DNA of 13,289 bases from Bacteroidales bacterium (lineage in GTDB: Bacteria > Bacteroidota > Bacteroidia > Bacteroidales > WCHB1-69): NCBI GenBank assembly GCA_031254735.1, contig JAIRTU010000032.1, positions 1-13,289 of the forward strand, in the 5' to 3' direction. The translations under genes and the position numbers were made by a program. Position 1 is the stretch's first letter, and each line of letters begins with the position of its first letter. Under the pieces are notes generated by a model. That model did not search any database. It had not been told where the DNA came from and saw only the letters and a program-made list of their open reading frames with translations. Positions 1 to 5,937 of the stretch are shown piece after piece.

Positions 1-19
1 AGATACTTTTCAAGGAATG

Positions 20-27
20 CAAAGGTA
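20..27 (-). promoter_or_regulatory. Candidate -7 promoter box reading left, out of the window
   Basis: On the minus strand this reads TACCTTTG, an exact match to the Bacteroides -7 consensus TAnnTTTG, inside the longer string GTTGTACCTTTGCA that also precedes other genes here. No TTTG is found at the expected -33 distance. It would drive a leftward gene whose start lies outside the window, with transcription beginning around position 13. Assignment rests on motif match only. Confidence 0.5.
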
Positions 28-140
28 CAACTTTTTTGCTTACATTTTTCCGCTTTGTTGTTTTTTTTATTTCTCCCTCATTTTCAGCACAAAACCCCTA
101 CTCTACGCTGATGTTTGACAGTAGCGACGAGGGAAAATTG

Positions 141-157
141 ACTGAATTTTATTCAGT
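141..157. terminator. Short hairpin; weak terminator or leader stem
   Basis: ACTGAAT (141-147) and ATTCAGT (151-157) are perfect inverted arms around a TTT loop. For leftward RNA the stem is followed by CAAUUUU, a poor U-tract, so intrinsic termination of the ATPase transcript is possible but weak. Equally it may be a leader stem downstream of the promoter at 182-212. Confidence 0.3.
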
Positions 158-181
158 AAAGATTTTAATCATTCACTTTTT

Positions 182-212
182 CAAACATAAAACAGACAAA
201 GCCTGCACCAAA
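182..212 (-). promoter_or_regulatory. Candidate full Bacteroides-type promoter (-33 and -7) reading left
   Basis: On the minus strand TTTG (209-212) is followed after exactly 19 nt by TATGTTTG (182-189). This matches both halves of the Bacteroides promoter consensus, TTTG and TAnnTTTG, at the usual spacing. Transcription would start near 174 and run left through the hairpin at 141-157 and the second -7 box at 20-27. No start codon with a long frame follows on this strand inside the window, so the product is either a long leader or a small RNA. Confidence 0.45.
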
Positions 213-330
213 CGAAAGACCTTTCGCTACAAGACAAAACCGATCCCCCAATTTATATAAAACGAATGAGCAAGCGGTTTTATTGTGTTAATTTGTCAAT
301 CACCTGATAATCAATTATTTAAAATGCAAA

Positions 331-1599
331 TTATGGCTTCAAGCAACCAACAGGAACTACATACACGCCGTCTTTGCGTTGAAAGGCAAATTGTCCGCCT
401 GTCAAAATCATCAAAAATGAAGGCTCTCGCATTTTCTCCGTATTGACTTTATTTTTGAATTTCAACAAATTTCCTGCGGCTTCTTCAATTTGTTTATTGC
501 CGAGTTTTACCTCAATCGCCCCCCAACGACCGTCACGAAGCTGCACGATCAAATCAACTTCCAGCCCCGTCTTGTCTCTGAAATGGAACACATCGCCATC
601 GTCGTGTTGTGCATATATGCGAACATCACGAGTACATAATGCCTCGAACAACAATCCGAAATATTTAAAATCTTGCAAAAGAGCTTCGGGATTCATTCTC
701 ATCACCGAAGCAGCAATTGCAGGGTCAACAAACTGATGTTTTGGAGAAGTACGAATAGCCGTCCTTGACCGCAACGAAAGCGACCATGCCGGCAATGGCT
801 CAACCACAAAAATCCGCCGCAAGGCATTGTAATACGAATACATCGTCTTGTCGGAAATTGTTTCTTCGGTAGCTTCTATATCTTTCAAAATGGTTTGATA
901 GGAAGCCATTGTCGTAACGTTTCGAGCAAGAGAACGCAAAAGCAAACGCACTTTGTTCGGATTTTTCTCTACCTCGTCCACACGTGAAACATCTTTATTT
1001 ATAACAGCTTCAACGTAATCTCTAGGCATACGCAATGCCGTTCTGTCTGATTTGTCGATAGTTGCAGGAAATCCGCCACGACAGATACAAAATGCGATTT
1101 GCTCAATAGTCAAATCGGATATGCTTTCAATATCTTGAACGCCATTAAACAAATCCATCAGCGAAATTGTGCCGTTAGATTCTCTCGACTCGTACAAACT
1201 CATTGTCCGCATCAAAACTCTCGCTATGCGACCTGTTCCTGTGTGAGCCGTAACATTGTCGGAGGGAACAGCAGAACCTGTCAAGATAAATTGCCCTGTT
1301 TTTCCACGAGAATCCACCACAAATCGAACGGCGTCCCAAAGTATCGGCGAAACCTGCCATTCATCAAGTAAACGAGGAGTGTCGCCTCTCAACAACAAAG
1401 ACGGTTTGGTATCTGCAATTTGTTGATAGTTTTTTGTCCTGTCAGGATCTTGCATCAGCAGCGTACTTTTAGCAACATGCTTGGCGGTGCTTGTTTTCCC
1501 GCACCACTTTGCACCTTCTATCAGCACTGCCCCCATTGAAGAAAGTGCTTCTTGCAGTTCTTTGTCGCAAACTCTTGATATATAATTGTCGTTTACCAT
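331..1599 (-). CDS. AAA family ATPase with DUF4143 C-terminal domain
   Basis: A 422-residue protein of the large AAA plus DUF4143 family, whose members are common in bacteria and archaea, often occur as mobile singletons, and mostly lack a defined role. Residues 29-36 (GAKWCGKT) form the Walker A loop, LLDEW at 77-81 is Walker B, and TGS at 107-109 fits sensor 1. The C-terminal half has the DUF4143 layout: an E-V-D at about 347-349 followed by I-E-V-K at 362-365, resembling a PD-(D/E)xK nuclease-like fold. The length is normal for the family and both ends look intact. The start is supported by a -7 box about 22 bp upstream. It stands alone: a repeat array lies upstream and a gene-free stretch downstream, and no toxin or antitoxin partner is visible. 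Family assignment is strong; any function is unknown. Confidence 0.9.
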   Translation of the reverse strand: MVNDNYISRVCDKELQEALSSMGAVLIEGAKWCGKTSTAKHVAKSTLLMQDPDRTKNYQQIADTKPSLLLRGDTPRLLDEWQVSPILWDAVRFVVDSRGKTGQFILTGSAVPSDNVTAHTGTGRIARVLMRTMSLYESRESNGTISLMDLFNGVQDIESISDLTIEQIAFCICRGGFPATIDKSDRTALRMPRDYVEAVINKDVSRVDEVEKNPNKVRLLLRSLARNVTTMASYQTILKDIEATEETISDKTMYSYYNALRRIFVVEPLPAWSLSLRSRTAIRTSPKHQFVDPAIAASVMRMNPEALLQDFKYFGLLFEALCTRDVRIYAQHDDGDVFHFRDKTGLEVDLIVQLRDGRWGAIEVKLGNKQIEEAAGNLLKFKNKVNTEKMREPSFLMILTGGQFAFQRKDGVYVVPVGCLKP

Positions 1600-1620
1600 G
1601 ATATATATTTTTTCTCACTG

Positions 1621-1628
1621 CAAAGATA
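1621..1628 (-). promoter_or_regulatory. Candidate -7 promoter box for the DUF4143 ATPase
   Basis: On the minus strand this reads TATCTTTG, an exact TAnnTTTG box, in the context GTTGTATCTTTGCA. Transcription would start around 1614, giving a leader of about 15 nt before the ATG at 1599. No TTTG sits at the -33 position; that region falls inside the first monomer of the repeat array, so the array may have replaced or altered the upstream promoter half. Confidence 0.55.
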
Positions 1629-1636
1629 CAACTTTT

Positions 1637-2863
1637 TTCCGAATTTGGACGTGTTTTATTTCCAGATTTGGACGGTTTTTATTTCTGAATTTAGACGTTT
1701 TTTGCTTCTGCATTTGGACAATTTTTATTCGAAAAATTTAAACAGTTTTTATTCATCTATTCGAACAGTTTTTATTTATTGATTTACAGAATATTAATAC
1801 AATATTTGCAGCACTCTATTTCCGTATTTGGACGTGTTTCACTTCCGTATTTGGACAATTTTTATTTCCATATTTGGACTATTTTCGTTTCTGTATTTAG
1901 ACGATTTTTATCCGAAAAATTTAATCGGTTTTTATCCGTCTATACAAACTGTATTTATTTATTGATTTACAGAATATTATCCGAATATTTGCAGCACTCA
2001 ATTTCCGTATTTGAACATATTTCACTTCCGTATTTGAACATATTTCACTTCCGTATTTGGACATGTTTTGTTTCTGTATTTAGACAATTTTTATCCGAAA
2101 AATTTAAACGGTTTTTATCCGCCTATACAAACTGTATTTATTTATTGATTTACAGAATATTATCCGAATATTTGCAGCATTCTATTTCCGTATTTGGACG
2201 TGTTTCTCTTCCGTATTGGGACGGTTTTCATTTCTGCATTTAGACGGTTTTCATTTCTGCATTTAGACGATTTTCATTTCTGCATTTAGACGATTTTTAT
2301 CCGAAAAATTTGAACGGTTTTTATTCATCTATTCAAACTGTATTTATTCATTGATTTACAGAATATTATATGAATATTTACAGCATTCAATTTCCGTATT
2401 TGAACGTGTTTCACTTCCGTATTTGGACGATTTTTATTTCTGAATTTGGACGATTTTCGTTTCTGAATTTAGACGATTTTTTACAAGAAAAATTTGAACG
2501 GTTTTTATTCATCTATACAAACTGTATTTATTTATTGATTTACAGAATATTATCCGAATATTTGCAGCACTCAATTTCCGTATTTGGACGTGTTTCACTT
2601 CCGTATTTGGACGTATTTCACTTCTGTATTTGGACAGTTTTTATCTCCAGATTTGGACAATTTTTATCCGAAAAATTTGAACGTTTTTCATTAATCTATT
2701 CAAACTGTATTTTATTTATTGATTAACAGAATATTAATACAATATTTGCAGTATTCTATTTCCGTATTTGGACATATTTCACTTCCGTATTTGGACGGTT
2801 TTTGTTTCCGCATTTGGACGTGTTTCACTTCCGCATTTGGACAATTTTCGTTTCTGCATTTGG
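1637..2863. repeat. Hierarchical tandem array: 23-nt monomers in 8-monomer units of about 184 bp
   Basis: The plus strand is a continuous run of 21-24-nt monomers, mostly 23 nt. The main type has the core TTCCGTATTTGGAC followed by nine variable T-rich bases. Four such copies are followed by four distinct types with cores CCGAAAAATTT, CTATACAAACTG, TTGATTTACAGAATATTA and CGAATATTTGCAGCA. This set of eight recurs as units at 1637-1819, 1820-2002, 2003-2185, 2186-2391 (nine monomers), 2392-2575 and 2576-2759. A partial seventh begins at 2760 and breaks down after about 2863. Unit lengths are 183, 183, 183, 206, 184 and 184. Copies are diverged yet position-specific variants persist: the first monomer of nearly every unit after the first ends in TGTTTCAC, TATTTCAC or similar. 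Open frames across it are a by-product of few stop codons. No spacers, so not CRISPR. Function unknown. Confidence 0.93.
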
Positions 2864-2955
2864 CAGATAAAAATTATCCGAATTACATTTTTAAGTACCT
2901 TCGTAAAATAAACTATCGCCAAACACAAGCCGTTAAGCATTTATTTCTCATGCTT

Positions 2956-3765
2956 TTATCGCTGTATCCGCTTGTAATCAAAAACATATCGATTATCAAT
3001 TCCGTTCTCGAAATTATAAATAAGTTTTATCCGTATTGCACCCAACACCTGATTGTTTTTTCCGACAATAATAATATCTCCTTCTTCAACATCAAATAGA
3101 GAATCGGACTTTAAACTGCTGTCATACACACTTTGTATACTTGTCGAAGTTGCCGCAAGATAATCAAAATCGTTAAATCGAACAAAATAAACACCTGTAT
3201 GACTTCTCCATATTTTTGAAAGCAATCGGTTGGTATCCAAAGGATCGCAGGTATCATATATATCTGCATTGGTTATACCGACAACATTGGAAAGCGTTTC
3301 AAGGTTGAAACCGTCAAAAGTCTGACCGCAACCAAACATCGTGAGATGCTCATGATGAACAATTGCATGGCTGACAGACTGCGTGTCGGCAACAACTTGC
3401 ACCAATGTCTTATAAGAAGCTGTCGACACATTGCTTTGCAAAAAAGCCGTGAACGTCAATTCTATATTTGCAGGAATATCGCGTTGTGAAACAACATAAT
3501 AAAAATCAAACTCCGACACCTCCCGATTCAACAAGGTGTCTAATACAAGCACCGTACCACGTTGCAAATCATTACCTGTAACGGTAACATTTTTCACCAC
3601 ATCGTTGACGGCAGAAGAACGAACATGAAACAAAATGCTGTCGCCAAATGTACGGTCGGTAAGAGTGTCATCGGTTGCAACCAAAATGCTCACTCTCGGA
3701 GTTGTTTCTCTGTTGCAATGACAAAATAAAAATATCATCGCAAGATAAAAAAATAATCGCTTCAT
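2956..3765 (-). CDS. Secreted probable lipoprotein, unknown function
   Basis: 269 residues, last gene of a four-gene minus-strand unit, 33 bp after the class V aminotransferase. The N-terminus (MKRLFFYLAMIFLFCHC) is a basic start, a hydrophobic stretch and cysteines at 15 and 17. This fits export and probable lipid anchoring, but neither Cys has a canonical lipobox before it. The mature part looks all-beta and extracellular. Residues about 25-125 have alternating hydrophobic strands with short turns, as in Ig-like folds. The second half contains FDYLAATSTSIQSVYDSS and EEGDIIIVGKNNQVLGAIRIK, a compact strand-rich region ending in YVFDYKR. I do not recognise a named family; similar two-part lipoproteins of unknown role are frequent in Bacteroidales. 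Nothing in it suggests it works on the same substrate as the cytoplasmic enzymes upstream. Confidence 0.75.
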   Translation of the reverse strand: MKRLFFYLAMIFLFCHCNRETTPRVSILVATDDTLTDRTFGDSILFHVRSSAVNDVVKNVTVTGNDLQRGTVLVLDTLLNREVSEFDFYYVVSQRDIPANIELTFTAFLQSNVSTASYKTLVQVVADTQSVSHAIVHHEHLTMFGCGQTFDGFNLETLSNVVGITNADIYDTCDPLDTNRLLSKIWRSHTGVYFVRFNDFDYLAATSTSIQSVYDSSLKSDSLFDVEEGDIIIVGKNNQVLGAIRIKLIYNFENGIDNRYVFDYKRIQR

Positions 3766-3798
3766 AATTAGCTGTTTTGACAGTTTAAAAAAATAATA

Positions 3799-4953
3799 TT
3801 ATCGCTTTACGGCTGCAATTTCTTCGATTGCTTCTATTGTCGTATCAATATCTTTTTCTGTGGTAAAAGGTCCTATACTCAATCTGACCGTTCCGTGAAT
3901 GTCTATTGTACCCAACTGTTCATGAACTTTGGGGGCGCATTGCAAGCCTGTTCGACAAGCAATATCATAATCTACGTCCAACATCGTTCCCACGTCGGCG
4001 GCTTCAAAATTTTTGACATTGAAACTCAACACCGGATTTTGATTTTTCGTATCCGTTGCACAATAGGTAGTAACTCCGTCGATATTTTGCAACGCCAAAC
4101 GCAATTTATCCCAAAGGGCAATCTCTCGTCTGTGCAGATTTTCAATTCCTTTTTCCAAAATCCACTTCACGCCTGCATTCAGCCCTGCAATGCCCAACAA
4201 ATTCATGGTTCCTGCTTCCAAGCGATACGGATATTCTTCCAAATGAGCAGGATAAGCCGAACGCACACCTGTTCCGCCGTAACGAGTATGACGAATATTC
4301 ACTCCTTCCCGCACGTAAGATCCGCCAATTCCTGTTGGCCCCATCAAACATTTATGACCCGTAAAAATATATACATCTATATTGGAAGCCGTCATGTCTA
4401 TCGGCACAGCACCCGCACCCTGACTGCCGTCAACCACAAAGAAAACACCCGCTTCTTTGCAAATTTTCCCTATTTCTTCCAAAGGCTGTATCGTGCCTAT
4501 CACATTGGAACTGTGTGTACAAACAACAAATTTTGTATTCGGCTTAATGGCTTTTTTTATATCGTCGGGGTGTACATAACCCAACGAGTCGAAAGGAATA
4601 TAAGTTACATCAATAATTCCTTGCTGCTGCATACAGTAGAGCGGACGCAATACGGAATTATGCTCCAACATCGTTGTAACAACATGATCGCCTTTTTCGG
4701 ATAATCCCTGCAAAATCATATTCAACGAGTCGGTGGCATTATGACTAAAAGTCAAGCGGTTTGGATCGCCGCCGCCATGAAACAAATCGGTGAGCAATTT
4801 TCGCGTATTGAAAATAATTTCTTCGGTTTCCAAAGCCGCATCAAAACCCGAACGTCCGGGATTTACACCGTGTTTGCGGTAAAAATCACACATAAAATCA
4901 TAAACCACATCAGGTTTTGGATAAGTGGTAGCTGAATTATCTAAATATATCAT
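3799..4953 (-). CDS. Class V aminotransferase, cysteine desulfurase family protein
   Basis: A 384-residue PLP enzyme of the cysteine desulfurase-like group typified by TIGR01977, related to SufS/CsdA and expected in the cytoplasm. The N-terminus MIYLDNSATTYPKP is characteristic. The cofactor residues are in place: His98 in EHNS stacks on PLP, Asp175 in VDGSQGAG binds the ring nitrogen, and Lys201 in FTGHK forms the Schiff base. CRTGLQCA near the C-terminus carries the RTGxxCA loop, whose Cys339 aligns with the catalytic persulfide cysteine of SufS. Desulfurase or selenocysteine lyase activity is therefore chemically possible. There is no sufBCD, iscU or csdE partner nearby, so it need not serve Fe-S assembly. 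It follows the SemiSWEET gene by 20 bp and precedes the lipoprotein by 33 bp, probably in one transcript. The family call is firm; the substrate is not. Confidence 0.9.
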   Translation of the reverse strand: MIYLDNSATTYPKPDVVYDFMCDFYRKHGVNPGRSGFDAALETEEIIFNTRKLLTDLFHGGGDPNRLTFSHNATDSLNMILQGLSEKGDHVVTTMLEHNSVLRPLYCMQQQGIIDVTYIPFDSLGYVHPDDIKKAIKPNTKFVVCTHSSNVIGTIQPLEEIGKICKEAGVFFVVDGSQGAGAVPIDMTASNIDVYIFTGHKCLMGPTGIGGSYVREGVNIRHTRYGGTGVRSAYPAHLEEYPYRLEAGTMNLLGIAGLNAGVKWILEKGIENLHRREIALWDKLRLALQNIDGVTTYCATDTKNQNPVLSFNVKNFEAADVGTMLDVDYDIACRTGLQCAPKVHEQLGTIDIHGTVRLSIGPFTTEKDIDTTIEAIEEIAAVKR

Positions 4954-4973
4954 AATGATTATTTTTTATTTGT

Positions 4974-5246
4974 TCATGAATTATTTTTTTTGCTGTAATA
5001 AAAATACAAAAATAAATCAAAACTTACGATAGTGATATTAAAAATATAAACATAACTCACCCAATCGAAGCCCGAAGTTATCTTGTAAAGGATTCCAAAA
5101 ACATATCCGAAAATAATTACTATCATAAACATCGGACTTTTTCCTGTTACTATTTTGGTTTTCAATGTTTTGATAATAGATATGGGCCAGCCGAAAGCAA
5201 AGCACAACAACATCATCATCTCGCATATTTTACTGAACGACTCCAT
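4974..5246 (-). CDS. SemiSWEET/PQ-loop family small membrane protein
   Basis: 90 residues with three predicted transmembrane helices, at about 7-25, 38-58 and 64-84. This is the size and topology of bacterial SemiSWEETs, which dimerise to form a six-helix sugar uniporter. The first helix carries FGWPISIIKTLKTK followed by the loop TGKSPMF. The family has a PQ or PN at the kink of this helix, here WP, then a polar K-S loop. This fits a divergent PQ-loop branch found in gut Firmicutes and Bacteroidota better than the characterised Leptospira or Vibrio proteins. The start at 5246 lies 2 bp after the thioesterase stop, so the two genes are almost certainly translated from one message. No substrate can be read from the sequence. 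An alternative short frame in the same DNA is a shadow. Confidence 0.78.
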   Translation of the reverse strand: MESFSKICEMMMLLCFAFGWPISIIKTLKTKIVTGKSPMFMIVIIFGYVFGILYKITSGFDWVSYVYIFNITIVSFDLFLYFYYSKKNNS

Positions 5247-5248
5247 AA

Positions 5249-5632
5249 TTATTTCAATTTATTCATAAATTTTTCTATGTTGATGATAAAACGCTCATGC
5301 GTTCCCTTGCCGATAATTCCTGTTTCGTCGTAAGCCGTAACCGAAAATCGCAGTTTTCTTCCCTCTTGTGATTCCAAAACCGACTCGCACCAAACTTTTT
5401 GTCCCAACGGCGTTGCCTTGGAATGTTCTATATTTAAATGTGTTCCAACGCTGGCAAAACCTTTCGGCAAAAAACCGTTTATGCTGTTATGAGCCGTATT
5501 TTCCATTAAGGCTATCATTGCGGGCGTAGCAAACACTTCCAACAATCCCGAACCACAGGCATAAGCGGTATCTTTCATTGTTACCTCTTGTTCTTGGTAT
5601 CCTTTGATCCCTTTTTCTATTACGATGTCCAT
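5249..5632 (-). CDS. Hotdog-fold thioesterase, FlK-like
   Basis: 127 residues, the normal size for a single hotdog domain. It resembles the thioesterase group that includes FlK, the fluoroacetyl-CoA hydrolase of Streptomyces cattleya. The catalytic residues described for FlK (Thr42, Glu50, His76) have counterparts at Thr36 (VFATPAM), Glu44 (ALMENTA) and His70 (LNIEHSKATP), with identical spacing of 8 and 26 residues. The C-terminal GKGTHERFII strand is also typical. It should hydrolyse a small acyl-CoA or act as a housekeeping acyl-CoA thioesterase. Fluoroacetyl specificity is not implied, because the Phe lid of FlK cannot be judged here. It is the first gene of the unit, with a promoter candidate at 5668-5697 and the SemiSWEET start 2 bp downstream. 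The link between thioester hydrolysis and the desulfurase-like enzyme downstream is unclear. Confidence 0.85.
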   Translation of the reverse strand: MDIVIEKGIKGYQEQEVTMKDTAYACGSGLLEVFATPAMIALMENTAHNSINGFLPKGFASVGTHLNIEHSKATPLGQKVWCESVLESQEGRKLRFSVTAYDETGIIGKGTHERFIINIEKFMNKLK

Positions 5633-5667
5633 ATTTTGTTTTTATAACTTAAATTGTTTTCTCTTCG

Positions 5668-5697
5668 CAAGACTACAATGAATAAACTATCGACAAA
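5668..5697 (-). promoter_or_regulatory. Candidate promoter of the thioesterase operon
   Basis: On the minus strand TTTG (5694-5697) is followed after 18 nt by TAGTCTTG (5668-5675), one mismatch from the TAnnTTTG box. Transcription would begin near 5661, leaving about 28 nt before the thioesterase ATG at 5632. Both halves and the near-standard spacing make this the best-supported promoter position for the four-gene unit. Confidence 0.5.
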
Positions 5698-5937
5698 GCA
5701 ATCTTATTTTGTCCATGTCAAAAAAAAGTTTTAGTTTTTTTCTCTTTCTTCAATCTCTTCGCAAAAAAAATATCCTTACCATTGATATGACAAGCAAATT
5801 TTCCTTGCCAAAAAAATCAAGAATTGCTTTGTTGCTTCACACTTCGTATTTTTCGATAATGACAAAATCTATCGGCAAAATCTTATCTTGACATGCAACA
5901 ACAAAGCAATCCCGGAAAATCACAAACCGCTCAGCGA
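5698..5937. other. Gene-free stretch between serA and the thioesterase operon
   Basis: No credible coding frame. The stretch is very A/T-biased with runs of seven or eight A. Two 12-bp arms, ATTGCTTTGTTG (5823-5834) and CAACAAAGCAAT (5899-5910), are perfect inverted copies 64 nt apart, just after the serA stop on the transcribed strand. They could form a long-loop stem at the end of the serC-serA message. The string CTCTTCGCAA occurs at 5661-5670 and again at 5755-5764, and diluted copies of the surrounding text recur, suggesting old local duplication. No clean stem-plus-U-tract terminator is present. Confidence 0.4.

Larger units (their letters stand above)
28..330. other. Gene-free stretch left of the ATPase; probable leader or intergenic DNA
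   Basis: I see no credible gene here. A rightward 74-codon open frame exists, but it is low-complexity, has no recognisable domain and opposes every other gene. The stretch carries a full-consensus leftward promoter candidate (182-212), a 7-bp hairpin with a 3-nt loop (141-157) and a small palindrome at 213-226 (CGAAAG, AC, CTTTCG). RNA starting near 174 would carry the 141-157 hairpin in a leader ahead of a gene to the left. No riboswitch class was recognised. Confidence 0.5.

Noticed and set aside
36..260. 74-codon plus-strand frame at the left edge
   Set aside because: Low-complexity start, no domain, direction against all genes, and it crosses two leftward promoter candidates and a hairpin.
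331..1599. DUF4143 ATPase as a defence-system effector
   Set aside because: It has an ATPase core and a nuclease-like motif, but no partner gene, no phage-resistance neighbour and no integrase or transposase was seen; the family is too widespread to assign defence.
1637..2863. CRISPR array
   Set aside because: The 23-nt monomers abut without unique spacers, all of them are related or recur in every unit, there is no dyad symmetry in the core, and no cas gene is nearby.
1637..2863. DNA coding for a 23-residue leucine-rich or other protein repeat
   Set aside because: The period is 23 nucleotides, not 23 codons, and frame is not conserved from unit to unit on either strand.
1637..2863. Tandem promoters formed by the repeated TTTG
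   Set aside because: TTTG recurs every 23 nt, but the -7 consensus needs TAnn before the second TTTG with 19 nt in between, that is 27 nt start to start. The monomer has TATTTG without the two extra bases.
1779..3099. Three consecutive rightward open frames (1779-2243, 2370-2726, 2719-3099) giving Phe/Tyr/Ile-rich repeated peptides
   Set aside because: They are translations of the 23-nt monomer array. The first three units are 183 bp, a multiple of 3, which keeps a frame open by accident; the later 206- and 184-bp units shift frame. No promoter, domain or signal is seen, and the last frame runs antisense into the lipoprotein gene.
3895..4704. 269-codon plus-strand frame opposite the class V aminotransferase
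   Set aside because: It is a shadow of a well-conserved minus-strand enzyme; its translation is Cys/His/Ile-rich with no domain.
5249..5632. Evidence for fluoroacetate resistance
   Set aside because: The FlK-like triad is shared by many housekeeping thioesterases, and no fluorometabolite gene is nearby, so the specific function cannot be claimed.
5709..5891. 60-codon plus-strand frame between serA and the thioesterase
   Set aside because: Its Ser/Lys/Phe-rich text follows from A/T-run composition; there is no promoter or conserved pattern to support it.
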